Below are positions 48,528 through 58,234 of a stretch of 64,000 bases of DNA, one piece after another. The notes below the pieces were generated by a model. The model searched no databases and was not told the DNA's origin. It worked only from the letters and a program-made list of their open reading frames with translations. Made by a program: the position numbers and the translations under genes. Every line of letters begins with the position of its first letter. The first letter of the stretch is position 1. Source of the DNA: Roseinatronobacter monicus (GTDB lineage: Bacteria > Pseudomonadota > Alphaproteobacteria > Rhodobacterales > Rhodobacteraceae); the NCBI RefSeq assembly GCF_006716865.1, contig NZ_VFPT01000001.1, forward strand, positions 392,001 to 456,000, in the 5' to 3' direction.

Positions 48528-49040
48528 CTACTGCGGCTGCAAACCCTTTTTTTTAAAGTCCTCCAGTGCGGCTGTATCTTGCGCGTGATGGCGCGGGCGT
48601 GCTGTGAGTTTGACATAACCAAGCGCCCTGAGTTCCCGGCTTATCGACGTCTCGTGAAGTGAAATCCCAAATGTGTCTGCAATCCATTTCCTCAGATCAC
48701 TCAGGCGCCAGCGGACGACCCCATGGACCGATAAGGTCGGACCGCTCTCAACAATTGCAGCAAGCGCCCTGCGCTGCTCATCGTTAAGCTTAGACTGCTG
48801 ACCAGGAGCTTTGCCGTTGATCAAGCCGTCAGGCCCGCGGGCATTAAACCGCTCCACCCAGTCACGGACAATTTGTAGGCCAACACCACCAATCCGAGCA
48901 GCATCGCTGCGCCGACCGCCATCATAGATCTCCGCCAGCGCCAAAAGCCTGCGGGCTTGGTTGGCATCCTTTGTCTTTCGCGCAAGTTCTCTCAACTTCA
49001 TGCCGTCGTAGTCTGTCCGTAACGCGAGCGCTGCGCCCAT
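48528..49040 (-). CDS. IS630-family transposase, N-terminal frame (copy 2)
   Basis: 170 residues, identical to the protein at 7917-8429: HTH DNA-binding part, with the A8 slippery run at 48547-48554 (minus strand) for the -1 shift. Confidence 0.9.
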   Translation of the reverse strand: MGAALALRTDYDGMKLRELARKTKDANQARRLLALAEIYDGGRRSDAARIGGVGLQIVRDWVERFNARGPDGLINGKAPGQQSKLNDEQRRALAAIVESGPTLSVHGVVRWRLSDLRKWIADTFGISLHETSISRELRALGYVKLTARPRHHAQDTAALEDFKKKGLQPQ

Positions 49041-49222
49041 AGAGAGGCCCTCCCCAGAAAATCTGACGCCATTGAGTCAGATCTTCATAGATTTGGGAAT
49101 CCCAAAACCCTCAGAAGAGTCAGATTTCGCGAGACTTGGTATAAGACCTATGGAGGGGGACCATTCCGGGGAAGTTGTGTCTAGACTGAGTTCAGGAGCA
49201 ACGCAGCACAAACGAGCGGCAT

Positions 49223-49933
49223 ATGCGTGAAACAATGATTACCATGGACGCTGTCACCACAGAGAGGGGCGAGATGATACTGGTGATCGACGACCACCCG
49301 CTGTTTTGCGAAGCCCTGCAAATAACATTGTCCGAAGCATTGGGGCTGGCACAGATTGAGACGCGCAGCTCGCTTGGTGCCGCATTGGACGCGTTTCGCG
49401 CGGGGCTGGAAGTTGACGCCATCATTCTGGATCTGAACCTGCCTGATGTCGCAGGCCTTGATGGTTTGGCGCGTTTGCGCAACGCTGCCCCCGGTGTGCC
49501 GGTGATCGTAGTGTCCTCCATGTCCGAAGCGCGGATCATCACGGCCGTGCTGCATGCCGGTGCGGCGGGGTTTGTGCCCAAACACAGCCCGCGCGAAGAC
49601 TTTGTCGCCGCCATTCGGGTTGTGTCGCAGGGCGGCAGCTATCTGCCGCAAGACTATGCGCCCCCCACCAAAGATACGCAGCAAGATGCCGAACGCAACG
49701 CAATCGACCGCCTGTCAGACCTGACCCCGCAACAAGGGCGTATTCTGGCACTGGTCTGCGAAGGGTATCTGAACAAGCAGATCGCCTATGAGTTGTCGAT
49801 CAGCGAAACCACAGTCAAGGCGCATGTCACGGCGATTTTGCGCAAACTGGGTGCGCAAAGCCGCACGCAAGCCGTGCGCATCGCCAATTCCGCCAGCTAT
49901 GCCGAAATCCTGCGCGAAAAACCCAAGGGCTGA
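49223..49933 (+). CDS. NarL/LuxR-family response regulator
   Basis: A 236-residue regulator. Receiver domain at about 18-135 with acidic pocket D23-D24 and phospho-acceptor Asp70 (IILDLNLPD); LuxR-type HTH at about 165-225 (LTPQQGRILALVCEGYLNKQ, then TVKAHVTAILRKLGA). A shorter start at 49274 behind GAGGGGCGAG is possible. With the FIST-domain gene and hybrid kinase downstream it forms a likely signalling set. The IS630 element ends 81 nt upstream and could have altered its promoter. Confidence 0.88.
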   Translation: MRETMITMDAVTTERGEMILVIDDHPLFCEALQITLSEALGLAQIETRSSLGAALDAFRAGLEVDAIILDLNLPDVAGLDGLARLRNAAPGVPVIVVSSMSEARIITAVLHAGAAGFVPKHSPREDFVAAIRVVSQGGSYLPQDYAPPTKDTQQDAERNAIDRLSDLTPQQGRILALVCEGYLNKQIAYELSISETTVKAHVTAILRKLGAQSRTQAVRIANSASYAEILREKPKG

Positions 49934-50001
49934 CTGTGTCAAAGCCTTTGCGCGGCCTGCGAAACCTGCGCTAGACTAAGCGCCATAGGGAGGAGCGCCA
50001 G

Positions 50002-51204
50002 ATGCTGCGGTCAGAGGTGTTTGTGACACGCGCGCAATCCGCCGCCCCGGATACGGGCCGCGCGATAGCCGAAATTCTGGCGCAGCTTCCCTGTCATGAT
50101 CTGGCATTGATTATCTTGTTCGTGGGCGAGGGGCATGACCTGCCGACATTGGAGAAAGCGCTCGCGCCCCTTGTCGGAAAAACACAGATCATCGGCTGCA
50201 CCACCGCTGGCGAGATTGCGGCAGGGGGCTATCTGGAGGGGCAGATCGTAGCCCTTGGCCTGCCGCGCAGCCTGTTTCGGGTGGCGACGGGCAGTCTGAC
50301 CAATCTCAGCCGCTTCGACCCCGAGGCCGCGCGCAATCTGGCCTTTGAACTGCGCGCCGAAGTCACGTTTTCAACGGCGGATTGGGCCAATGAAGTGGCG
50401 TTCTTGCTGACGGACGGGCTGTCGCTGATGGAAGATCAGCTTGTCTGGGCCTTGTCCGAGGCGCTGGGCCAAAGCCCGCTTGTCGGCGGCTCTGCTGGCG
50501 ACGGGTTGCGCTTTGGCAAGACCTTTGTGCTGCATGAGGGCCGCTTTATGACCGATGCCGCTGTGCTGGCGGTGCTGCGCACGCCCTGTCGTGTGACGGC
50601 CTTTCGCTTTGATCATCTGGAACCGACCGCGCAGCGCATGGTTGTCACCGATGCCTGTCCGGCGCAGCGATTGGTGCGTGAAATCAACGGTATGCCCGCA
50701 GGGCCGGAATATGCGCGCATTCTTGGCAAAGACCCGCAGCAATTGTCGCCCTTCATCTTCGCGGCCAATCCGGTCTTGTCCAAGATCGGGGATGAACATC
50801 ATGTCCTTGCAATCCAGCGGGTAGAGCCTGACGGCACATTGCGTTTCTTCTCCGCGATCGAGACGGGGCTTGTGCTGCGCCTTGCGCAAAGCACCGACCT
50901 TGAGGCGCATCTGGAACGCGAATTGGCGGGGCTTGCCCCCAAGGGCGAACGCCCCACAATTCTGGCCTGTGACTGCATCCTGCGACGGCTGGAGGCAGAG
51001 AACACTCAGACGCGCCACCGGATATCTTCCGTGCTCGACCGCTACGGGGTCACCGGCTTTAACACCTATGGCGAGCAGTTCAATCTTGTGCATGTGAACC
51101 AGACCTTCACCGGCCTTGCCTTCTATCCGCCCGACGAAGACACCGATGCGATGGAAGTCTCGGCTTTCGTGCCCCGCCAGCCCGGAGCGCCTGAAAATGC
51201 TTGA
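50002..51204 (+). CDS. FIST-domain sensor protein (NosP-like)
   Basis: A 400-residue protein with FIST_N (about 28-215; IIGCTTAGEIAAGGY, PLVGGSAGDGL) and FIST_C (about 225-370; INGMPAGPEYARIL) domains. It lacks signal peptide and membrane helices, so it is cytoplasmic. In Pseudomonas aeruginosa the FIST protein NosP binds haem and nitric oxide and controls the kinase NahK encoded next to it; the same region also regulates ethanol oxidation. The gene order here is comparable. The haem-binding residues cannot be assigned from sequence alone. Its 3' end overlaps the kinase start by 8 nt. Confidence 0.85.
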   Translation: MLRSEVFVTRAQSAAPDTGRAIAEILAQLPCHDLALIILFVGEGHDLPTLEKALAPLVGKTQIIGCTTAGEIAAGGYLEGQIVALGLPRSLFRVATGSLTNLSRFDPEAARNLAFELRAEVTFSTADWANEVAFLLTDGLSLMEDQLVWALSEALGQSPLVGGSAGDGLRFGKTFVLHEGRFMTDAAVLAVLRTPCRVTAFRFDHLEPTAQRMVVTDACPAQRLVREINGMPAGPEYARILGKDPQQLSPFIFAANPVLSKIGDEHHVLAIQRVEPDGTLRFFSAIETGLVLRLAQSTDLEAHLERELAGLAPKGERPTILACDCILRRLEAENTQTRHRISSVLDRYGVTGFNTYGEQFNLVHVNQTFTGLAFYPPDEDTDAMEVSAFVPRQPGAPENA

Positions 51205-53476
51205 AACCCTGTTAACCGACGGGCTGAGCCTTGAGGAAGAAAACGCCCGCCTGCGCGCGATTGTTGTGGCGCTGATGGACCGCTCGGAGCGCGCGCAAAG
51301 CCCCAGCCGACCCATGGGGCAACTCAGCCATGTTGTGGCGCTGGAGCAGCAAATCCGCACCCGCACCCGCGATCTGGCCGAAACGCTGGACCGCTTGCGC
51401 ATCGCCAATGCGCGCTTGTCGCAGGCGGAACGCGACGCGGTGAATGCGCGCAACAATCTGGCCGATGCACTGGAAGCGATGGGCGAAGGCTTTGCCATGT
51501 TCGATGCCAGCGACACGCTGACCATGTGGAATTCGCGCTTTTGCGCCGATCTGCCGGATGTGCGCCGCCGCATCGGGCCCGGCCTGTCGTTCCGCGATTA
51601 TGTGCGCATCGTGTCCGACAGCCCGGCGCTGAACCTGCCCGATCCGCAGGCGCGCCACAAATGGGTCACGCAGCGGATGGACAGCCATCGCCGCCGCGAT
51701 GTGAACTTCATGGTGCCCTTGATAGATGACCAGTGGCTTCAGGTGTCTGAACAGCGCATGGCCTCGGGCGGCACAGCCGTGACCCAGACCGATGTGACCG
51801 GCATGGTGCGCAATGAACGCGAAGAACGCGTCAAACTGCTGGATGAACAGGCGCAGATGGTGCGTGCCACGCTGGACCATATCGATCAGGGTGTGATGAT
51901 CTTTGACGCGAAAGCCCGGCTTGCAGGCTGGAACCGCCGCTTGCGGGAATTGTTCTCGCCGCCGGTCGATTTGCTGGGAACCGGCACGCCCTTTACCGCA
52001 TTGCTGAACAATCTGATGCGGCGCAAGCAATTGGGGCGTGGCAATATCCGCGCCGCGCTGACCGACTGGGCCAATGGCCCCCCGTACCGCCCGGCCCTGA
52101 CGCTGGAGATTGTGCAGGATGAAGGCAGCGTGCTGGAACTCTCGGCGCAGGCCATGCCGGATCGGGGGTTTGTAGTGTCCTTTACCGATCTGACCAAGGA
52201 ACGCCGCGCCATCGCCGAGATGCACCGCCTGAATGAGACATTGGAAGCGCGTGTCCGCGCCCGCACGGTCGAGCTGGAATCCGCCCGCGACGAGGCAGAG
52301 CGCGCGAACACCTCGAAATCGCGCTTCGTCGCGTCGGCCAGCCATGATCTGTTGCAACCGCTCAATGCGGCCAAACTGTTTCTCGCGTCACTCTCGGCGA
52401 TGGATCAGCCCCGCGAACAGGCCCGCCTGACCGAACGCATCACCAGCGCCTTTGGGTCGGTTGAACAGATATTGGGCGCGTTGCTGGATATCTCGAAATT
52501 CGACATCGGGGCGGCGCGGGCGAAAACCGAAACCTTTGCGCTTGCCCCGCTACTGGAACGGCTGCGCGAGGAGTTTATGCCCGTCGCCCATGCGCGCGGC
52601 CTGAAGTTGCAGGTTTTGCCCAGCCGTGCCCATGTCACCAGCGACCCGATCTATCTCAAGCGGATTTTGCAAAACCTTCTGTCCAACGCCATTCGCTATA
52701 CCGATCAGGGGCGGGTGGTGCTTGGCGTGCGTCACAAAGGCGGCACCCTGCGGCTGGAGGTGTGGGACACAGGCCCCGGCATTCCCGAAGACAAACAGAC
52801 CGACATCTTTCAGGAATTCACCCGTCTGGCCCCTGCTGGCAGCGACGGGGGCATGGGGTTGGGGCTGGCGATTGTCGAGCAGGCCTGCGCGCTGTTGCAC
52901 CACCCGCTGATGCTGCGCTCTGTGGTGGGGCGCGGCACGGTGTTCAGTGTGACCGTGCCCAAGACCGCCGCCCCACCCAGTGACACTGCCGCCCAATCGG
53001 TGCCCGAACCGCGCGGGGCACTGGATGACCTGCTGGTGCTGGTGGTCGAGAATGACGCCGATGTGCGCCACGCCATGATGGGCGTGCTAGAAGACTGGGG
53101 GGCCAGCCCGATCGAGGCGACTAAATTGACCGAGGCTGATGCCCTTGTCGCGGAACTTGGCGTGCCACCAGATGTGATTTTGGCGGATTACCAGCTTGAT
53201 AATAATGAGTCCGGGCTGGACCTGATCGAGGCACTGCGCGCGCGCCACGGTCCGGTTCCTGCGGTGCTGATTACGGCCAATCACAGCCCCGAGCTTATCA
53301 CTCAGGCCGAAGAGTGTGGCATTTTGCTGATGACCAAACCCTTGGGCCTGCGCCGTCTGCGCCGCCTGTTGCAACAAGTGCCGCTCTATCTGCGCGACGG
53401 CAACGCGTCGGACGGGCAAGCTGCCGAAAAGGGCGATCACAGCTATTGGCTGCGCCAAGCGGCGCATGAGGACTAG
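51197..53476 (+). CDS. Hybrid sensor histidine kinase (NahK-like)
   Basis: A 759-residue soluble hybrid kinase: N-terminal coiled coil (about 40-95), two PAS domains (about 95-205 and 225-345; EAMGEGFAMFDASDTLTMWN and DHIDQGVMIFDAKARLAGWN), HisKA with phospho-acceptor His383 (SASHDLLQPLNAAKLFLA), HATPase (LLSNAIRYTDQG, DTGPGIPEDK, GGMGLGLAIV) and a C-terminal receiver with Asp664 (ILADYQLDN). The HDLLQPLNAAKLFL H-box and double PAS are typical of NahK/ErcS'-type kinases. No membrane segments. Start chosen inside the FIST gene end (ATGCTTGA overlap). Confidence 0.9.
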   Translation: MLETLLTDGLSLEEENARLRAIVVALMDRSERAQSPSRPMGQLSHVVALEQQIRTRTRDLAETLDRLRIANARLSQAERDAVNARNNLADALEAMGEGFAMFDASDTLTMWNSRFCADLPDVRRRIGPGLSFRDYVRIVSDSPALNLPDPQARHKWVTQRMDSHRRRDVNFMVPLIDDQWLQVSEQRMASGGTAVTQTDVTGMVRNEREERVKLLDEQAQMVRATLDHIDQGVMIFDAKARLAGWNRRLRELFSPPVDLLGTGTPFTALLNNLMRRKQLGRGNIRAALTDWANGPPYRPALTLEIVQDEGSVLELSAQAMPDRGFVVSFTDLTKERRAIAEMHRLNETLEARVRARTVELESARDEAERANTSKSRFVASASHDLLQPLNAAKLFLASLSAMDQPREQARLTERITSAFGSVEQILGALLDISKFDIGAARAKTETFALAPLLERLREEFMPVAHARGLKLQVLPSRAHVTSDPIYLKRILQNLLSNAIRYTDQGRVVLGVRHKGGTLRLEVWDTGPGIPEDKQTDIFQEFTRLAPAGSDGGMGLGLAIVEQACALLHHPLMLRSVVGRGTVFSVTVPKTAAPPSDTAAQSVPEPRGALDDLLVLVVENDADVRHAMMGVLEDWGASPIEATKLTEADALVAELGVPPDVILADYQLDNNESGLDLIEALRARHGPVPAVLITANHSPELITQAEECGILLMTKPLGLRRLRRLLQQVPLYLRDGNASDGQAAEKGDHSYWLRQAAHED

Positions 53477-53511
53477 TGTTGGCCTTTTGGTACAAGATTT
53501 GTTGTGACGGG
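53477..53511 (+). other. Short spacer after the hybrid kinase
   Basis: No terminator seen before the repeat element; transcription probably continues into it. Confidence 0.4.
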
Positions 53512-53742
53512 TTTGAGCCCTGAGCGGACTGTCCCCAAGCGCGGAATCAAGGGCGTCAGCCCGCCGCGCATCGCCGGGCCGCCCACGGGCACGGCGATTT
53601 GGCTGCCACCAGCACAACGCTCTGATCTTGCTCGGATGTGGCTGGCATAAAGTGCTTTAACTTCAATTGCGGACCGCCGCACCGCGGCCCGACGCTGCGC
53701 GGCTTTGCACCCGGAAACGCAATGCCTGCAAAGTCCGCACAG
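53512..53742 (+). repeat. Dispersed intergenic repeat, copy C
   Basis: Begins near TTTGAGCCC and the conserved part runs from CGGACTGTCCCC (53525) to CCGCACAG (53742). It differs from copy D at only two bases and one indel over about 218 bp, in inverted orientation. It contains hairpin arms ATCGCCG/CGGCGAT and GCCGC/GCGGC. It lies downstream of the hybrid kinase, in the same direction, and ends about 50 nt before the convergent guaD stop; 53743-53793 shows nothing. Confidence 0.85.
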
Positions 53743-53793
53743 CTACCATTTCTGACTAAACGACTCCACAGCACCGCCCCCATTCATCACATG

Positions 53794-55098
53794 TCACGCA
53801 CTAGCCGGTGCTGTCGCCTTCTGGGCGCGCCCTGCGACATAGGTTTGCACCACGGCGCGGTCGTCGCCCATCACTTGCAGGGTGAATAATTCATCCATCA
53901 GATTGCGCGCGCGCTCCATGCGCAGGGCCATTGCGGGGGTGGCGTGCGCATCCAGCACCACCAGATCAGCCTCGGTGCCTGCGTCCAGCGTGCCGATCTG
54001 GTCTTGCAGGCCAAGGGCCACCGCATTACCGCGCGTGATCCAGTGAAAGGCGCGGAAGGGGTGCAGGCGCTGGCGGTTCAGTTGCAGCACCTTATAGCCC
54101 TCGGCCAGCGTTTGCAGCATGGAATAGCTGGTGCCGCCGCCGATATCGGTGGCAATCGCATTGGTCAGACCGGCGGCGCGCAATCTCGCGTCATCAAACA
54201 GGCCAGAGCCCAGATAGAGGTTCGAGGTGGGGCAGAATACCGGCTTTGCACCCGCTTCGGCCAAAGCCCCGATCTCGCGGTCGGACAGGTGGATCGCATG
54301 GCCCAGCAGGCTGTTCGCGCGCAAAAGCCCGTAGCGTGCATAGATATCGGTGTAATCCACAGCCTCGGGGTGAAGCTGGCAGGAGAGCGCGATTTCGGCG
54401 TGGTTCTCGCTCAGATGGGTCTGGATGTAGCAGTCCGGGTGCTCTGCCGCCAGCGCTTGCGCGGCGTCCATCTGCGCAGGCGTCGAGGTGATGGCAAAGC
54501 GCGGGGTGATCGCATAGGACAGCCGCCCCGCACCATGCCAGCGTTCAATCAGCGCCTTGCTGTCATCATAGCTAGATTGCGGCGTATCGCATAAAGCTGC
54601 GGGCGCGTTGCGGTCCATCATGACCTTGCCAGTGATCAGGCGCATGTCGCGGGCATGAGCCTCGGAAAACAGCGCCTCGGCGGATGTGGCATGGACCGAG
54701 CCATAGGCCACAGCTGTGGTGGTGCCATGTTCGGTCAGCCGGTCGAGAAAGGCCTTGGCCATTGTCGCGCACAGGGCGGGGTCGCTGTAGCGGGTTTCTT
54801 CGGGAAAGGTGTAGTCGTTCAGCCAGTCCAGCAACTCGGCCGCCCATGAGGCGATGACCTGCATCTGCGGGAAATGCAGATGCGTGTCGATGAAACCGGG
54901 CATGACCAGATGCGGGCGGTGGTCGATGAGGGTTGCCCCTGCCGGGTCGATCCGGTCGAAATCGTCCAACGCGGTGATCTGGCCGCCCTCGATCAGCACG
55001 CCGCCATCCTCAAAATAGCGGAAGCTGTCGGTGTCGTCCGGGGTCTGGGGTTCGCGCAGGAAGGTCAGCAGCCGCGCGCGGATGATTTTTCGGTCCAT
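53794..55098 (-). CDS. guaD: Guanine deaminase
   Basis: A 434-residue amidohydrolase that converts guanine to xanthine, the substrate of the xanthine dehydrogenase encoded just upstream. Zinc-binding HxH is in PGFIDTHLHFPQ (about 69-77); other metal or active-site parts are TGKVMMDRN, IQTHLSEN, LGHAIHLS and ATDIGGGTSYSM. Last gene of the xdhABC-guaD operon, 11 nt after xdhC. Confidence 0.94.
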   Translation of the reverse strand: MDRKIIRARLLTFLREPQTPDDTDSFRYFEDGGVLIEGGQITALDDFDRIDPAGATLIDHRPHLVMPGFIDTHLHFPQMQVIASWAAELLDWLNDYTFPEETRYSDPALCATMAKAFLDRLTEHGTTTAVAYGSVHATSAEALFSEAHARDMRLITGKVMMDRNAPAALCDTPQSSYDDSKALIERWHGAGRLSYAITPRFAITSTPAQMDAAQALAAEHPDCYIQTHLSENHAEIALSCQLHPEAVDYTDIYARYGLLRANSLLGHAIHLSDREIGALAEAGAKPVFCPTSNLYLGSGLFDDARLRAAGLTNAIATDIGGGTSYSMLQTLAEGYKVLQLNRQRLHPFRAFHWITRGNAVALGLQDQIGTLDAGTEADLVVLDAHATPAMALRMERARNLMDELFTLQVMGDDRAVVQTYVAGRAQKATAPASA

Positions 55099-55109
55099 GA
55101 AAAAGGCTT

Positions 55110-55925
55110 TCAGATTTGGGCCGCAGTGGCCGCGACGTCTGGGGACAGTTTGCGCAAGGCGGTAAAGATTTCCTGCGCGGTCATCAAGGCAATCACTTCG
55201 GGGCGCTTGTCGCCCAGACCTTGGGCCCCGATGGGGCAGATCAACGCCTCGGATGACACGCCGGCGGTGTCGCGCGCGAAGCGTTCAAACCGCGCGCGCT
55301 TCGTGGCCGACCCGATCAGCCCGACATAGGCCGCATCATTGCGGCGCAGTGCGGCCAGTGTCAGCAGAAAATCCAGCCCGTGATCATGGGTTGTGACCAC
55401 ATAGGCGCTGGCGGGGGGCGCATTTGCAATCTCGGCTTCGGGCAGGGGGGTCAGGCGGGTGTCCACACCTTCGGGCACCAACGCCAACTCGCTGGCGCGC
55501 GTGTCGACAAGGATCACGCGCCACGGCAGCGTCAGCGCCACCTGCGCCAAGGCCCGGCCCACATGGCCTGCGCCAAGGATCAGCAGATGCGGGCGTTGGG
55601 CATTCTCGATCCGCGCCAGATGGGCGGCGCGCTGGCTTTCGCCAAGGCGCTGAAGCTCCACACTGACCCGCCCCCCGCAGCATTGGCCGATCTCCGGCCC
55701 CAGCGCGATATCGAGCTGCGCGCGCATCCCACCTTGCGCGAGCATGTCGCGGGCCCGTGTGAGCGTTTGCCATTCGGCCTGCCCCCCGCCGATTGTGCCC
55801 GCCAGTGCGGTGGCGGTGACAAACATCTCGGCCCCTTCGTCACGCGGGGATGAGCCTTGTACGCGGGCAATGCGGGCATGGATGACGGACGCAGCCCCCG
55901 TCAGAATGTCGCGCGCACCTTTCAT
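55110..55925 (-). CDS. xdhC: Xanthine dehydrogenase accessory protein XdhC
   Basis: A 271-residue chaperone that carries and inserts sulfurated molybdenum cofactor into XdhB. N-terminal XdhC/CoxI segment with RVQGSSPRDEGAEMFV and GTIGGGQAEW, and a Rossmann-like C-terminal part LLILGAGHVGRALAQVA. It overlaps xdhB by 4 nt. Confidence 0.94.
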   Translation of the reverse strand: MKGARDILTGAASVIHARIARVQGSSPRDEGAEMFVTATALAGTIGGGQAEWQTLTRARDMLAQGGMRAQLDIALGPEIGQCCGGRVSVELQRLGESQRAAHLARIENAQRPHLLILGAGHVGRALAQVALTLPWRVILVDTRASELALVPEGVDTRLTPLPEAEIANAPPASAYVVTTHDHGLDFLLTLAALRRNDAAYVGLIGSATKRARFERFARDTAGVSSEALICPIGAQGLGDKRPEVIALMTAQEIFTALRKLSPDVAATAAQI

Positions 55926-58234
55926 GACCGTTTCAAACGTTCTACCGCCATCAGCACGCGTTCGGGCGTGGCGGGGGCGTCCAGCCTTGGGCAGATGCGG
56001 TAATCGGCGACCGAGGCCACGGCCATGCCAATCGCCTCGAACACGGAAATCGGCAGCATAAAGGGCGGCTCACCCACGGCTTTGGAGCGTTTGATTGTGG
56101 GTTTCACGTTTTCCGACCAGTCGGCGAGTTTGACATTGAAGATGCGCGGGCGGTCGGAGGCCAGCGGGATTTTATAGGTCGAGGGCGCATGGGTGCGCAG
56201 GCGACCCTGATCGTCCCACGCCAGTTCTTCAGATGTCAGCCAGCCCATCCCCTGCACAAAGGCCCCTTCAACCTGCCCCAGATCCAGCGCAGGGTTCAGG
56301 GATTTGCCGACATCATGCAGCACATCCGCGCGGTCCACGCGCGTCTCGCCGGTCAGCGTGTCGATGCTGACCTCGGAACAGGCGGCACCATAGGCGAAGT
56401 AATAAAACGGCTGGCCTTTGCCCGCCGCGCGGTCCCAGTGGATTTCAGGGGTCTTGTAGAACCCTGCCGCCGAAAGCTGGACGCGGGCCATATAGGCGGC
56501 ATGGATGAATTCGTTGAAGCCCATGACCTGCGCGCCAACAGCCACGCGCCCCGGCAGGAATTGCACAGCGTCTTCGCTCACATTCCAATGGCGGGCGGCA
56601 AATTCGACCAGCCGCGCCTTGATCTGGGTGCAGGCGTCTAGGGCGGCCATGCCGTTCAGGTCTGTGCCGGAACTGGCGGCGGTGGCCGAAGTGTTGGGCA
56701 CTTTCTCGGTCGTGGTTTTGGTGATCTTGATGCGGTCCATATCGACCTGAAACGCCTCGGCCACCACTTGGGCGACCTTGGTATAAAGCCCTTGCCCCAT
56801 TTCGGTGCCGCCATGGTTCAGATGGATCGAGCCGTCATTGTAGACATGCACAAGCGCACCGGCCTGATTGTACCATGTCGCGGTGAAGCTGATGCCGAAC
56901 TTGACCGGCGTCAGCGCGATGCCCTTGCGGATGATGCCACCTTTGGCGTTGTATTCCAGCACAGCGCGGCGGCGCGCCTGATAGTCGGCGGAGGCTTCCA
57001 GCTCGTCCACAAGTCTGTTCAGGATGTTGTCTTCGACGCGCTGGTGATAGGGGGTGATGTCGCCTCCGTCACGGTAGAAATTCGCGCGCCGGATTTCCAG
57101 CGGGTCGCGGCCCAGACTATAGGCGATTTCCTCGATCATGCGTTCAGCGGCGATCACGCCTTGCGGGCCGCCAAAGCCGCGAAAGGCGGTGTTGCTGACA
57201 GTGTTGGTTTTCAGGGGCCGCGATTGCAGGCGCGCGGCGGGGTAGAAATAGGCATTGTCGGCATGAAACAGCGCGCGGTCGGTCACGGGGCCGGACAGGT
57301 CCGACGACCAGCCACAGCGCGCCGCAAAGACGCCATCCACCGCCAGAATGCGCCCCTGATCGTCAAAGCCCAGATCATAGTCGATGCGGAAATCATGACG
57401 CTTGCCGGTGATTTCCATATCCTGATCGCGGTCGGGGCGCAGTTTGACCGCGCGGCCCAGTTTCTTTGCGGCAATGGCGGCGATGACGCAAAACAGGTTC
57501 ATCTGCGTTTCTTTACCGCCAAACCCGCCGCCCATGCGCCGCACGTTAATGACCACGGCATTGGACGGCACGCCAAGCGCATGGGCGACCATGTGCTGTG
57601 CCTCACTCGGGTGCTGGGTGGATGCGAAGAGTACGACCTCGTCGTCCTCGCCGGGGATGGCGAGTGCGATCTGGCCTTCGAGATACATGTGATCCTGCCC
57701 GCCCACACGCATACGCGCGGTGATCCGGTGGGGGGCTGCGGCCAGCGCGGGGGCCACATCGCCGCGTTCCAGTTTCAACGGCGCTGTGACATCGGGGTAA
57801 CCGGCGGCTTCGGCGCTGTCGATGTCGATGGCATGGGGCAGGGGGGCGTAGTCGATCTTCGCAAGCGTGCAGGCGCGGCGCGCAAGGTCACGGGTGGTTG
57901 CAACGACAGCGAAAACCGGCTGGCCGTAATATTGTACCAGATCATCGGTGAAGATCGGCTCGTCCATCAGCCCTGTGGGCGAGACGTCATTGCGGCCCGG
58001 AATATCGGCGGCTGTCAGCACCGCCACCACACCGGGGGCCGCGCGTACGGCGGCAAGATCGACCGAGGTGATCCGGCCATGCGCAATGCCCGCGCCGCCG
58101 ATATAGGCGTGCAGCGTGCCTGCCGGTTCGGTGATGTCATCGGTATATTCAGCGCGGCCCGTTACATGCTTGATAGCCGAGTCGTGGATCAGGCTGTCAT
58201 GGGCGGCACCGCGAATGCGGGGGTCGTCCTTCAT
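55922..58234 (-). CDS. xdhB: Xanthine dehydrogenase molybdenum-binding subunit XdhB
   Basis: A 770-residue molybdopterin subunit that hydroxylates hypoxanthine and xanthine to urate. Family segments include [17 protein letters not shown] (substrate-pocket region), [18 protein letters not shown], and [17 protein letters not shown] near the C-terminus with the expected catalytic Glu. Length matches bacterial XdhB. It overlaps both xdhA and xdhC by 4 nt. Confidence 0.96.
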   Translation of the reverse strand: MKDDPRIRGAAHDSLIHDSAIKHVTGRAEYTDDITEPAGTLHAYIGGAGIAHGRITSVDLAAVRAAPGVVAVLTAADIPGRNDVSPTGLMDEPIFTDDLVQYYGQPVFAVVATTRDLARRACTLAKIDYAPLPHAIDIDSAEAAGYPDVTAPLKLERGDVAPALAAAPHRITARMRVGGQDHMYLEGQIALAIPGEDDEVVLFASTQHPSEAQHMVAHALGVPSNAVVINVRRMGGGFGGKETQMNLFCVIAAIAAKKLGRAVKLRPDRDQDMEITGKRHDFRIDYDLGFDDQGRILAVDGVFAARCGWSSDLSGPVTDRALFHADNAYFYPAARLQSRPLKTNTVSNTAFRGFGGPQGVIAAERMIEEIAYSLGRDPLEIRRANFYRDGGDITPYHQRVEDNILNRLVDELEASADYQARRRAVLEYNAKGGIIRKGIALTPVKFGISFTATWYNQAGALVHVYNDGSIHLNHGGTEMGQGLYTKVAQVVAEAFQVDMDRIKITKTTTEKVPNTSATAASSGTDLNGMAALDACTQIKARLVEFAARHWNVSEDAVQFLPGRVAVGAQVMGFNEFIHAAYMARVQLSAAGFYKTPEIHWDRAAGKGQPFYYFAYGAACSEVSIDTLTGETRVDRADVLHDVGKSLNPALDLGQVEGAFVQGMGWLTSEELAWDDQGRLRTHAPSTYKIPLASDRPRIFNVKLADWSENVKPTIKRSKAVGEPPFMLPISVFEAIGMAVASVADYRICPRLDAPATPERVLMAVERLKRS

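Larger units (their letters stand above)
47961..49141 (-). mobile_element. IS630-family insertion sequence, copy 2
   Basis: Same length (1181 bp with the TA pairs), same orientation and apparently the same sequence as the element at 7350-8530. It is bounded by TA at 47961-47962 and 49140-49141. The flanking DNA differs, which fixes the element ends. It separates aroQ from the LuxR regulator gene. Confidence 0.93.

Noticed and set aside
53473..53682. Frame encoding MRRSAIEVKALYASHIRARS-type peptide
   Set aside because: The same peptide appears in repeat copy D (62123-62323); it is a by-product of the repeat sequence, without ribosome site.
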